A DNA stretch of 64,000 nucleotides from Bacteroidota bacterium (GTDB taxonomy: Bacteria > Bacteroidota > Bacteroidia > UKL13-3). Numbering within the stretch: position 1 is the first letter of the stretch; the number at the start of each line of letters is the position of its first letter. The notes beneath the pieces were generated by a model. It was not told the origin of the DNA and searched no databases. It saw only the letters and a list, made by a program, of their open reading frames with translations. This document shows, piece after piece, positions 17,149 to 26,187 of the stretch. Location of the stretch: NCBI GenBank assembly GCA_030680835.1, contig JAUXUD010000062.1, positions 156,057 to 220,056 on the forward strand, written 5' to 3'. The translations under genes were made by a program, and so were the position numbers.

Positions 17149-19911
17149 ATGAAAAAAACAATACTATTATTTGCTGCAATTTTATTTTACACTTTTTCAT
17201 ACGCCGGAAGTATCTCCAAACCAAAATCTGCGCAATATGGTTTCATCGAAAACAAGGGACAAATTATTGACCAAAACAATCAACCCAACAAAGAGGTTTT
17301 GTATTTATACAGTTCAAACGGTTTGCAAGTGCAGTTAAGAAAAGGCGGCTTCAGCTATGAGATGATAAAAGCTGCTTCTGGCTCCTGGCCTCTGGGTTCT
17401 GGCATTACACAACAAAATCCAAAAGATAAATTCCAAGAACCCAAAACAGATACTATTTACACTCACAGAATAGATATTTCATTTTTGAACGCAAACACAA
17501 ATTCAAACATCACAGCCTTCGATCCCGCTAAAGATTATCTAAATTATTATACCACCGGTACCCATGTTTCCGATGTGCCTGTTGAGCAAGCGGGTGTAAC
17601 CCATGTACAGCATTATAAAAAAGTACTATACCAAAACATTTACCCAAATATAGATATAGAGTTTGTATTAAATGATGGAAAGCAAAAGGGTGCGTTTAAA
17701 TATAATTTCATCATTCATCCGGGCGGCAATATCAATGATATTAAACTAAAGTTTGATGGGGCAAACAATACTTCATTAACTGATGATGGAAACATATTAA
17801 TTGAAACTGTTAATGGCAATATTGAGGAAAGTATTCCGTCGAGTTATCAAATAAATGAAATAAGTAAACAACAAAGTGTATTAGTAGCTTATACCAGGTT
17901 AAGTGAAAATACTTATGGCTTCAATGCAAAGAATATCAACCCAAATTTAATTTTAGTGGTTGATCCAATGGGATGGGCTACCTATTGTGGAAGTAATGGA
18001 GGCAGTGATGCAGGGAATAGTGTTGCAACAGATTGGCTTGGAAATGTATATATAACGGGGAATACCTATTCTACCTCAAATATTGCAACAACCGGAACAC
18101 ATCAAACAAGTTTGAATAGTAGTGTTGACGCTTTTGTTGTTAAGTTTAATTCAGATGGTGTGCTACAATGGGGCACCTATTATGGGGGTTCATGGCAGGA
18201 GGATGGTTTAGGAATCAACATTGACACAAACTTAAACATTTTAATATGCGGTACCACATACTCTAGTACCGGAATTGCAACAAGCGGTGCTCATCAAACC
18301 ACTTTTGGTGGCGGCACGGGGGATGCTTTCATTGCAAAATTTGGGCCTTTTGGAACCTTGTATTGGGCAACTTACTATGGAGGAAGTTTGTCTGATTATG
18401 CATGGAGTATAACAAGTGATAAGCCCTATGGTTATGTTATGGTAGCTGGAAATACTTATTCAACCAGTGGTATTTCTACTTCAGGGGCTTTTCAAACTAT
18501 CAAGAGTGGTTCAGAGGATGCCTTTATCGTAAAATTTGATCCTTATGGAGTAATTGTTTGGGGAACATATTTTGGAGGGAGTAGCCCTGATCGTGGATAT
18601 AGCATAGCGACCGATTCATACGGGAATGTTATCGCTGCAGGTTATACGGGATCTGCAACAGGAATAGCAAGCACAGGAGCTTACCAAACCACTATTGGAA
18701 GTAATCCTGATGGATTTATTGTAAAGTTTAACTCGTCTGGTTTCAGACTATGGTCAACCTATGTTGGAGGTAATGGAGGTGATTATTTGTATGGTTTGAC
18801 TTCAAATACTAGTGGAGATATTTTCATAACAGGATATACTGGATCAACTTCAGGTATCTCTACTTCAGGGGCGTTTCAGACAACACTAACTGGAACTGGA
18901 TCTGACGCATTCATTGTTAAATTCAACGCCTCCGGGGCCCGTCTGTGGGGTACTTATTATGGGGGAAATCTGGGAGACTATGCAAATGGAATTGCTATAG
19001 ATGTATTAGGAAATGTATATATAACAGGTTACACTTTTTCTACATCCGGTATTGTTACATCCGGGGCATACAAGACTATATATGGTGGAGGTACAAATGA
19101 TGCATTTGTCGCAAAATTTAATTCAACCGGAACATCTCGCCTTTGGGGCACCTATTTTGGCGGAAGTGGTGATGATATTGCTTATGGAATAGCGAGAGGC
19201 GTGCTTGGAAATGTTTTTATCGTCGGTAAAACTGCTTCAACTTCTAATATTGCAACAACAGGATCATATCAAACCACCTATGGAGGTGGGGCGTATGATA
19301 TTTTTCTTGCATCATTTACCCCAAGCGGCGCCTTACCCGTAAAATTAATTTCATTTGATGCCAAAGCCATCAAAGAAAACGAAGCTATAAAAGTTAAATG
19401 CAACTGGAGCACAGCATCCGAAATAAACAATAATAATTTTACCATTGAACGCAGCAATGATTTGGAAAACTTTGAAGATATTGGCATTGTTAAAGGTGCC
19501 GGAAATAGTGTGAATACCCATTATTATGAGTTTACAGATCAAACTCCTTTTGGTTCGGCAACAATACCTGTTAAACCCAAAACCCTGTTCTACCGCCTGC
19601 GCCAAACCGATTTTGATGGAACAAATACTTTGAGTGAAATAAAAGCAGTTGAATTTGGAGACCTGGCTAATGACCAAATAAAATTGGTTTACGACAAAGA
19701 GCAATCTGTTTTACAAATCAATTCAGCATCGGCTCAAAAAATCGCCATCCAATTATATAGTTTAAGTGGCTCATTGCTGGCCTCATTCACCGAAAATATC
19801 AAAGAAGGAAGCCATATGATACCCATTCAGGCAAATGTTGCAGCCGGGTTTTATTTGTTAAAAACCCAGGTTGGAGATGAGGTTCAGTATTTTAAGGTTT
19901 GGATGAAATAA
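17149..19911 (+). CDS. SBBP-repeat beta-propeller protein with DUF7948 N-terminus, secreted
   Basis: A 920-aa exported protein. The signal peptide ends near SYAGS. Residues 25-280 match the DUF7948 type (YGFIENKGQIIDQNN, HVQHYKKVLYQNIYPNIDIEF, FIIHPGGNINDIKLKFDGA). Residues 280-720 hold about eight SBBP repeats, each built as GNVYITGYTFSTSGI, a TSGAYQT turn, DAFVAKFN and WGTYYGG. A beta-sandwich and C-terminal sorting-type domain follow (VKCNWSTASEINNNNFTIERS; GFYLLKTQVGDEVQYFKVWMK). The repeats should fold as a beta-propeller. Proteins of this type are common surface or released T9SS cargo in Bacteroidota with no known activity. Confidence 0.9.
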   Translation: MKKTILLFAAILFYTFSYAGSISKPKSAQYGFIENKGQIIDQNNQPNKEVLYLYSSNGLQVQLRKGGFSYEMIKAASGSWPLGSGITQQNPKDKFQEPKTDTIYTHRIDISFLNANTNSNITAFDPAKDYLNYYTTGTHVSDVPVEQAGVTHVQHYKKVLYQNIYPNIDIEFVLNDGKQKGAFKYNFIIHPGGNINDIKLKFDGANNTSLTDDGNILIETVNGNIEESIPSSYQINEISKQQSVLVAYTRLSENTYGFNAKNINPNLILVVDPMGWATYCGSNGGSDAGNSVATDWLGNVYITGNTYSTSNIATTGTHQTSLNSSVDAFVVKFNSDGVLQWGTYYGGSWQEDGLGINIDTNLNILICGTTYSSTGIATSGAHQTTFGGGTGDAFIAKFGPFGTLYWATYYGGSLSDYAWSITSDKPYGYVMVAGNTYSTSGISTSGAFQTIKSGSEDAFIVKFDPYGVIVWGTYFGGSSPDRGYSIATDSYGNVIAAGYTGSATGIASTGAYQTTIGSNPDGFIVKFNSSGFRLWSTYVGGNGGDYLYGLTSNTSGDIFITGYTGSTSGISTSGAFQTTLTGTGSDAFIVKFNASGARLWGTYYGGNLGDYANGIAIDVLGNVYITGYTFSTSGIVTSGAYKTIYGGGTNDAFVAKFNSTGTSRLWGTYFGGSGDDIAYGIARGVLGNVFIVGKTASTSNIATTGSYQTTYGGGAYDIFLASFTPSGALPVKLISFDAKAIKENEAIKVKCNWSTASEINNNNFTIERSNDLENFEDIGIVKGAGNSVNTHYYEFTDQTPFGSATIPVKPKTLFYRLRQTDFDGTNTLSEIKAVEFGDLANDQIKLVYDKEQSVLQINSASAQKIAIQLYSLSGSLLASFTENIKEGSHMIPIQANVAAGFYLLKTQVGDEVQYFKVWMK

Positions 19912-19966
19912 AGAAACAGAGCGGAGAAACAGAGCGTTAAGACAACAATTAATTCATACCTTTTCA

Positions 19967-20182
19967 TCAAGTGAAAACTACTTCCTGAATTTCATAATCT
20001 TTACCGGCAAAGTTTTTTAAGGTTTCCTCTCTTTGAACCTCCAGATAAAGTGTTAAAGCATCAAGAACGTTTTCGCGAAGTTCATCTATTGTTTTACCCT
20101 GCGATATCACAGACGGAATTTCTTCCAGTTGTCCTACCAACCAATTATTTTCGCCTTTTTCAACAATCATATTGAATTTCAT
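19967..20182 (-). CDS. Orphan HicB-family protein
   Basis: A 71-aa HicB-like protein: MKFNMIVEKGENNWLVGQLEEIP, then ISQGKTIDELRENVLDALTLYLE, the typical two-motif pattern. Unlike the pair at 11.6-12.1 kb, no hicA reading frame lies on either side: upstream is the minisatellite, downstream the 3' end of the SBBP gene. It may be a remnant of a lost pair or a stand-alone regulator. The sequence itself looks intact. Confidence 0.85.
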   Translation of the reverse strand: MKFNMIVEKGENNWLVGQLEEIPSVISQGKTIDELRENVLDALTLYLEVQREETLKNFAGKDYEIQEVVFT

Positions 20183-20778
20183 TTCATTTAAAATTATTAT
20201 AAACGAATTTAACGATTTTTTGTATAATTATTATTATTTTTTCAATATCCACCTGCAAACAAAGGTCAATGCACCCCTATATAGAAAACAGGAGGTTTGG
20301 ATGAGCGTAGTAATTTTTATCCAAATTCACATAGTGTATGCCCTGAAAGGGCGATAATCATCAGCACGTTTATTCTAAAAAATAAATGAACCTATACAAC
20401 GATGGGTATGGTCATTCTAAAAAATAAATGAACCTATACAACGATGGGTACGGTCATTCTAAAAAATAAATGAACCTATACAACGTTGGGTACGGTCATT
20501 CTAAAAAATAAATGGACCTATACAACGATGGGTACGGTCATTCTAAAAAATAAATGAACCTATACAACGATGGGTACGGTCATTCTAAAAAATAAATGAA
20601 CCTATACAACGTTGGGTACGGTCATTCTAAAAAATAAATGAACCTTGTGTACTCCCGGGGAGGATTGATTTTATTGAAAATGAGCGTAGAAACAGAGCGT
20701 AGAAACAGGATTTTTAGCACTGTTTCAGCGCACTGTTTCTGTTTCTATGCTTCTTTCCCCTATCTCATAGTCAACCAT
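20183..20778. other. 596-bp gene-free region with minisatellite and hairpin
   Basis: An AT-rich leader (20183-20370) is followed by a 42-bp tandem repeat (20371-20645, listed separately) and a region with GAAACAGAGCG words. The latter form an imperfect inverted repeat with CTGTTTCTGTTTC (about 20690-20750), just after the 3' end of the esterase, and may act as its terminator. No coding potential seen. Confidence 0.65.
20371..20645. repeat. 42-bp minisatellite, about 6.5 copies
   Basis: The unit starts CATTCTAAAAAATAAATGAA and continues CCTATACAACGATGGGTACG plus GT. Copies begin at 20371, 20413, 20455, 20497, 20539 and 20581, with a partial one at 20623. They differ only by single substitutions (GATGGG/GTTGGG, TATGGT/TACGGT, TGAACC/TGGACC). 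There are no variable spacers, so it is not CRISPR. Confidence 0.95.
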
Positions 20779-21414
20779 TTAACCCACAATCTTCACCAGC
20801 ATCTTCAAACATTCCGCATTCACTTCATGCTTGCCTTCAAAGCTGTAAAAGGGAGTACTTGAGCCAAACAAGAGTTTCATGGCTTCAACCTTTTCAATCG
20901 CAATAATGCTGTCGTTATCTCCAATTAAATAGGCTTTGGGCAAGACTTTTATTTTATCAGGCAAATGCACGTGCATCTCATTGGCAATATCGCCTGCAAT
21001 CATCAGATAAAAATCTATTTTATGTTGTGTGTACTGCGCCCAGCGACTCGATGTGGCAACACCCTGCGAAAACCCAAGGAGCACAATTTTTGCCTTTGGA
21101 TATTTTTGCAATTGCAGGTGTTCATACAAACCATCGAGGTAATTGACATAATCTTTTATCTCCGATTCGCGCTCCAAACTGGTCATCCAGTTTGCCACAG
21201 GTGTTCCCCCAAAACCTCTACTGTAAAACCGGTTTAATCCTTCGGGTGCAATTACAAAATAATTTTCGGGCAAACTGCTAAATGTTTCTATAAAATGTTC
21301 AGCGGTTTGGGCATAACCATGTATCGCTATAATAATGGTTTCGGTTTGATCCGACAACATATTATGGGTAAAATACCTGGCTGTTTTTTTGGTTTCAAAA
21401 TAATGTTTATCCAT
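20779..21414 (-). CDS. Phospholipase/carboxylesterase-family alpha/beta-hydrolase
   Basis: A 211-aa cytoplasmic serine hydrolase of the phospholipase/carboxylesterase (Abhydrolase_2) group. IAIHGYAQTAEHF holds the oxyanion hole, LLGFSQGVATSSRW the nucleophile elbow (GxSxG), and LIGDNDSIIAIEKVEAM the acid region. The His is in FEGKHEVNAECLK. No signal peptide. Family members are carboxylesterases or acyl-protein thioesterases; the substrate here is unknown. Stands alone, with a repeat-rich region downstream. Confidence 0.85.
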   Translation of the reverse strand: MDKHYFETKKTARYFTHNMLSDQTETIIIAIHGYAQTAEHFIETFSSLPENYFVIAPEGLNRFYSRGFGGTPVANWMTSLERESEIKDYVNYLDGLYEHLQLQKYPKAKIVLLGFSQGVATSSRWAQYTQHKIDFYLMIAGDIANEMHVHLPDKIKVLPKAYLIGDNDSIIAIEKVEAMKLLFGSSTPFYSFEGKHEVNAECLKMLVKIVG

Positions 21415-21575
21415 TGTAGTTTCCCAAATTGAACCGAATTTGTTTCATGATGTGAAAATGTCGCACTCGCATCAATCTATAATCATACCACCCCTTCGGG
21501 GTTTAAATAAAAGCCTGCAATTTAATACGATGCTTTTGGGTTGTATGTTTTTATTGATAATATTCTTCTTCTGTA

Positions 21576-22844
21576 CTATTGCAAATCCGTGTTCAGGCGA
21601 TACCGGCAAATTCGGTTATTTCCTTTGTCACATACCAATACGGTTCGGTTATAATAACATACCCCGCTTGGGTCAATAAAATTAAACGGACCACTGCCTT
21701 TTCCATCAGCACCGCTGCCGCCAAATGAAACAATAATCTGTTTTTTAAAATTGCTGTTTGCCGGCGGATTTACGCCTTCAAAACCCACATTGGTAAATAT
21801 GTATAATGAATCGCTTTCACTGTCGGTAACAAAAATATATGCATTTACATCAGGCGCAACAAATATGTCTTCAGGCTTTTTAAAACGAAAACTTTCATAC
21901 ATAAAACGACTGGCTTTGCTTTGATCAAAATTCAGGAAGCTGGTGTTCTCTCCATATACCATGCCCTGGTCGGGGTCATTAATAGCCACTATACCCAAGG
22001 CCCGGTATTCAAGGTTTTTTGTTTGATCGTCCAATGTGATATAAAAATTGGGAGAGGTGCTGATGCCCGACAAACGCTGTGGGGGTGCAGCTAAGGTGGC
22101 AAGACCGCTTATCCCTACCGAAGATTTTAAGCTCGATTCGTTGGGGTTTAATCCACTTGTATAACCAATATTGATTCCTTTATCATCATATACCAATACC
22201 CCGTTATCGGGACGTGCAATTCCTGTTTGGTCGTTGCGGGGTCCCGTACGGGCAATATACAAAGTGTTATCAAATAGGCAGGCCAGTCCGGTAAACTTTA
22301 CGGCAATATCATCTGCGCCTCTAAAGGAAGTATTTCTCCGGCTTTCATCACAATCAAAATGTTTAAGCGTATCCATATAAACCGGATTGCCGGTTCCAAT
22401 ATTGGCAATCTGATACACTGCCGCAAGATGAACGGTTTTGTTTGCATCGGTATAATACCTGCCTGCAATAAAAGTATGCAATCTGCGGTCCTGCGTAACA
22501 TCTGTGGCGCCCGGAATATTCAAACTATAGCTTAATTGTGCCTTTTGATCATAAACCAAAACCTGGTTATCATCAATGGTATTTTCGTCGTTTTCAACTA
22601 CCACATATAACAACTCATCATAGCCCATATACAAATCCAGGGGCTTTCTTATATTATTAATAAACGGGTAAACCGGCACATAGCTAACATTATTGGGCAC
22701 CAGATTCGGGTCAATATTACCCTGTTTGAACACATCATCAACCGTATTGTTTTTTTTGTTTCCCAATAAAGAGCATGAACCGATTGCTGTTGAGAGCAAG
22801 GCAAGAATCAAACCTAATTTTACAATATATTTTGCGTGTTTCAT
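21576..22844 (-). CDS. NHL-like beta-propeller lipoprotein coupled to a PorV/PorQ-family gene
   Basis: A 422-aa protein with a lipoprotein signal whose lipobox is AIGSC (Cys24 from this start). The rest looks like a six-bladed NHL-like propeller: repeated patterns PLDLYMGYDELLYVVVEND, DIAVKFTGLACLFDNTLYIAR, PEDIFVAPDVNAYIFVTDSESDSLYIF and DPSGVCYYNRTVLVCDKGNNRICRY (the last is a canonical NHL blade). I use ATG 22844 instead of the upstream TTG. The ATG overlaps the stop of the PorV/PorQ-like gene by 4 bp, so the pair is co-translated. A role at the outer membrane with that protein is inferred. Confidence 0.8.
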   Translation of the reverse strand: MKHAKYIVKLGLILALLSTAIGSCSLLGNKKNNTVDDVFKQGNIDPNLVPNNVSYVPVYPFINNIRKPLDLYMGYDELLYVVVENDENTIDDNQVLVYDQKAQLSYSLNIPGATDVTQDRRLHTFIAGRYYTDANKTVHLAAVYQIANIGTGNPVYMDTLKHFDCDESRRNTSFRGADDIAVKFTGLACLFDNTLYIARTGPRNDQTGIARPDNGVLVYDDKGINIGYTSGLNPNESSLKSSVGISGLATLAAPPQRLSGISTSPNFYITLDDQTKNLEYRALGIVAINDPDQGMVYGENTSFLNFDQSKASRFMYESFRFKKPEDIFVAPDVNAYIFVTDSESDSLYIFTNVGFEGVNPPANSNFKKQIIVSFGGSGADGKGSGPFNFIDPSGVCYYNRTVLVCDKGNNRICRYRLNTDLQ

Positions 22845-23842
22845 TTTATGCAAAGGGCCAGGGTTAATCGATGCAAGTTACCCAATCGGGCTTTATTCGA
22901 CAAGCTGTAATCAAACTTTAAATTTCCAAAATTTCGGGGCAGGCGCAAACCAAATCCCATGGTTGGAAAACTGAAAGGTTCATCACTCCCAAATTCATAA
23001 CCGCTTCTGGCAAACAACAAACTCCGGTATCCGTATTCAGCCCCAAAGGCAAAGGTTTCGTTGTTGTCGGTAGGGTGGTTTAATTGTCCGGCTAAAGTTA
23101 AAACATGACCCCTGTTATGCACAGGATCAAACGCGCCCCCTATTCTAAAAACACTGGGTACCGATACTTCCGAAAAATTACTCACGGTTTTTTCTCCATT
23201 CAGTTTTAAAATTTTTACCTCACCACTTGGTGAAACATTTAAACCAAAATTGCTGAATGTAACCCCAAAGCGGCTGTACTTTAAACCAATATTATACGTG
23301 AGGCCCAGGTCGAACAAAAAATTATTTACATACACATCGGCAATTCCCTCATGCGCCCATTTTCCGGTAAGGCCAAAGCTGAAATTATCGGTTAATATTT
23401 TTGCGTAAGTTAAGCCCACCAGCACATTGCTTAAATTTACATTTCTACCGGTACCATAAGGTTGAAACTCGGTGGTTTCTTCCATGTCGCCATAGTTTAA
23501 TGCAATTACCTGCAAGCCCACATAACTCAGGTGGCTTGCCTTAAGAACCACCCCCATATAATTTGCCTGTGTATTTGCATAATAACGGGTATGTGATAAC
23601 ATCAGGTTAAATTTTCCGGTATCGGTTTTGGTAATGCCTGCAGGATTCCAGAAAAGAGCAGAAACATCTGTTGCAATTCCAACGGCAGCTCCTCCCATTG
23701 CGGTTGAACGGGCATCGTGCTGAATTTTTAAAAACTGCATCCCACTGCCACCCGTACGCGAATTGCCAAAAGTAGGCAGCAATTGCGCCTGAACCGATTG
23801 GTTCAGCAAATAACAAATAACAAGCAGTAAGCGTCTTCGCAT
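22841..23842 (-). CDS. PorV/PorQ-family outer-membrane protein
   Basis: A 333-aa outer-membrane beta-barrel protein of the PorV/PorQ (UPF0164-like, FadL-fold) family. The signal peptide ends at QSVQAQ. The diagnostic N-terminal motif follows: FLKIQHDARSTAMGGAAVGIATDVSALFWNPAGI. Alternating strands run to the C-terminus (FDYSLSNKARLGNLHRLTLAL). PorV is the shuttle that receives T9SS cargo for attachment; paralogues exist in many Bacteroidota, so which role this copy has is not decidable. The coupled NHL-like lipoprotein downstream is the clue to follow. Confidence 0.85.
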   Translation of the reverse strand: MRRRLLLVICYLLNQSVQAQLLPTFGNSRTGGSGMQFLKIQHDARSTAMGGAAVGIATDVSALFWNPAGITKTDTGKFNLMLSHTRYYANTQANYMGVVLKASHLSYVGLQVIALNYGDMEETTEFQPYGTGRNVNLSNVLVGLTYAKILTDNFSFGLTGKWAHEGIADVYVNNFLFDLGLTYNIGLKYSRFGVTFSNFGLNVSPSGEVKILKLNGEKTVSNFSEVSVPSVFRIGGAFDPVHNRGHVLTLAGQLNHPTDNNETFAFGAEYGYRSLLFARSGYEFGSDEPFSFPTMGFGLRLPRNFGNLKFDYSLSNKARLGNLHRLTLALCIK

Positions 23843-23897
23843 GATGCCGCAAAATAATAATTTAGGTTCAACTTAAAGTTTATTTTTAATAAAACGA

Positions 23898-24012
23898 TTT
23901 AGGAGGTATTAGGTATGAGGTATTAGGTATGAGGTATTAGGTATGAGGTATTAGGTATGAGTTAAAGGCAGCTTTACTCATACCTCATACCTCATACCTC
24001 ATAACTCATACC
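23898..24012. repeat. Tandem GGTATTAGGTATGA / TCATACCTC repeats forming a hairpin
   Basis: About four direct copies of a 14-bp unit (GAGGTATTAGGTAT) are followed, after a short spacer containing AAAGGCAGC, by a run of TCATACCTC units in the opposite orientation, so the region can fold on itself. TCATACCTC runs recur at 46008-46054 and 46929-46978. It lies at the 3' end of thiL, abutting its stop codon. Confidence 0.85.
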
Positions 24013-25047
24013 TCAAAACGCTTTCCACCCTTGGGCTTTCAGGGCATGTTTGTTTCCGCCTTTACTCATTAAATTCATGCCTTCGGCTTTTTCGGTTACA
24101 AAACCTATGATGGTAAAATCGGGATGGTTGTTGATTTTTTCATAATCCGACTGTTTGATGGTAAACAACAATTCATAATCTTCACCACCGCTGAGTGCAC
24201 ATAAGGTCGGGTCCAGGTCGAGTTCGCGGGCAAAACTGTATGTGGTTGGGTCAATCGGAATTTTATCCTCATACAAAGTAATTCCCACATCCGAATGTTT
24301 GGCCAGATGAAAACATTCCGAGGCCAATCCATCGCTGATATCAATCATGGATGTTGGTTTTATATCAAGGGTTTTAAACAGTTCAATAATATCCTTGCGT
24401 GCTTCCGGTTTTAACTGGCGTTCAATAATATAATCATGTCCGGCCAGGTCGGGCTGAACCGAAGGATTATCGATATAAACTCTTTTTTCGCGTTCAAGTA
24501 TTTGAAAGCCGCAATACGCTCCGCCTAAATCGCCGGTAACTACTATCAAATCATTTACCTGAGCGCCTTTCCGGTAAACTATATCTTTTTCGGCAGCCTC
24601 ACCTAAGGCAGCTACACTAATTACCAAACCCTGTTTTGAAGTGGAGGTATCTCCTCCCACCAAATCAACATGATAATGCGTGCATGCCAAATGAATTCCT
24701 TCATAAATTTCCTCAATGGCCTCAAGTGAAAACCGGCTCGAAACCGCAATGGAAACCGTTACCTGTTTAGGCGTTGCGTTCATCGCACAGATATCGCTCA
24801 GGTTTACGGTAATGGCTTTATATCCGAGATGTTTTAATGGAAAATAACTCAGGTCGAAGTGTACGCCCTCCAGCAACATATCTGTTGATACAAGTGTACA
24901 GGTTCCTGCTGTTGATTTGATAACTGCCGCATCATCACCAACTCCGGCAAGGGTATTGTTTGCAATGCTAAAGTTTTTGGTGATATGGTCAATAAGTCCA
25001 AACTCCCCAAGGGTGCTCAGTTCCGTGCGTTGTTCGTTTTCAAACAT
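24013..25047 (-). CDS. thiL: thiamine-monophosphate kinase
   Basis: A 344-aa enzyme that phosphorylates thiamine monophosphate to thiamine diphosphate with ATP. Family marks are GEFGLIDHI at the N-terminus, GVGDDAAVI (metal and ATP site, about residues 36-44), STDMLLEGVHF, NLSDICAMNA, GGDTSTS, VTGDLGGAY, MIDISDGLASE and LSGGEDYELLF. All expected motifs are present, and the length is right. No other thiamine gene and no TPP riboswitch is visible nearby. It terminates in a tandem-repeat cluster. Confidence 0.96.
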   Translation of the reverse strand: MFENEQRTELSTLGEFGLIDHITKNFSIANNTLAGVGDDAAVIKSTAGTCTLVSTDMLLEGVHFDLSYFPLKHLGYKAITVNLSDICAMNATPKQVTVSIAVSSRFSLEAIEEIYEGIHLACTHYHVDLVGGDTSTSKQGLVISVAALGEAAEKDIVYRKGAQVNDLIVVTGDLGGAYCGFQILEREKRVYIDNPSVQPDLAGHDYIIERQLKPEARKDIIELFKTLDIKPTSMIDISDGLASECFHLAKHSDVGITLYEDKIPIDPTTYSFARELDLDPTLCALSGGEDYELLFTIKQSDYEKINNHPDFTIIGFVTEKAEGMNLMSKGGNKHALKAQGWKAF

Positions 25048-25119
25048 GGCGGCGAAGTTAGGGATTTTTGTCTGAACTTTGATTTTTGTGGTAATTATAA
25101 ATGGGGGTGATTTTTAATA

Positions 25120-25965
25120 TTACTCTTTACTGTCTTCATTATCTTTTTTTGGAGGCAATGCCGATTTGGCATTCAATGCGGTAACTACTTTTTTACCTGT
25201 TCTCGATTCTAATTCTTTCCGTGCTACTTTGGCTACCATACCCCCTTGCCGTGCAACTTTTTTGCTGTCATTAAATGTTTCTGGTTTTACTGCTTGCGAA
25301 ATATCTTTAGTAGAAGCCTCAGCAAGCATATTCAAAATCAATTCAGTATTGGTCATATTATCTCTTAGGTTTTCCTTTTTTAAACCTTTCAATATTTTAT
25401 ATTCTTTAGTTGTCTTGTCAGACCATGTTTGGGAAATAATATCGGTTAGGGTTGCAAACTGAACGCCCTCTTTTAATCCCCTTTTTTTCCATTCATCTGT
25501 AAGTTCCTTTCTAATTTCAATGCTCTTCAGGCGCTGGTTAATCCAGTTTTCCGAATAACCCAATTGCAAATATTGTTCTAGTGCCCTGTCAATGGTAAGT
25601 TCAGGGTCTTGCATTTCATCCAAACGTTCGGCCGCAATTTGAGCCAGCCAAAGCTTAAATGGCTCAGCCTTTGGTGATGGAATAGATTGTATAAGCCTGA
25701 AAATTTGTTTGATATCTGCAATATCTGTTAAACGCATTTTACCGTCTTCGGCGGCCAGTTTCAACTGTCCGATTTTTTCGGACAGTTCACTTCCTTCTTT
25801 TTTGAGTTTGGTTTTCAAGTCGCTCCAATACTTTCTTGGTCTATCACTATTGGTTAAAATTTCAATTATATCAATCACAGAAAAATACCATTTTTCCTTC
25901 TCATCATCCCATACAGTTCTTACCTTTTTATCTTCAAATAATTTTATAGCTTCATGTTTTTTCAT
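25120..25965 (-). CDS. Bro-N-domain (phage antirepressor-like) protein
   Basis: A 281-aa cytoplasmic protein. Residues 10-110 match the BRO family N-terminal DNA-binding domain pattern (IKLFEDKKVRTVWDDEKEKWYFSVIDIIEILTNSDRPRKYWSDLKTKL, given here only as the family-like region 7-55), then FRLIQSIPSPKAEPFKLWLAQ. The C-terminal half resembles the tail of DinD-like proteins (WKKRGLKEGVQFATLTDII; AEASTKDISQAVKPETFNDSK) and ends in a Lys-rich stretch. Such genes are prophage-derived or damage-associated; no other phage gene is present, so it is isolated. DNA binding is an inference from the family. Confidence 0.75.
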   Translation of the reverse strand: MKKHEAIKLFEDKKVRTVWDDEKEKWYFSVIDIIEILTNSDRPRKYWSDLKTKLKKEGSELSEKIGQLKLAAEDGKMRLTDIADIKQIFRLIQSIPSPKAEPFKLWLAQIAAERLDEMQDPELTIDRALEQYLQLGYSENWINQRLKSIEIRKELTDEWKKRGLKEGVQFATLTDIISQTWSDKTTKEYKILKGLKKENLRDNMTNTELILNMLAEASTKDISQAVKPETFNDSKKVARQGGMVAKVARKELESRTGKKVVTALNAKSALPPKKDNEDSKE

Positions 25966-26187
25966 CCTTATGTTTATTATTCGTTATGTTCATTCCCAAA
26001 ATGTTTTACAATATAGAAAAAGTATGAGACATGCTATATGAAACTAATAAAGTTTTACTGAATAAGCTATTTATATAACAATGAGGTTGAGTAAAATAAC
26101 ATTTCCAGCTTCTGACATTGTCGTATAAAAAATTTAAAATATAAATTAATTAAAACAATTTCTCATTTTTGAATCTTTAACAGAAAT

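Noticed and set aside
20371-20645. CRISPR array from regular 42-bp periodicity
   Set aside because: Units are identical end to end, with no variable spacer between repeats and no cas genes. It is a minisatellite.
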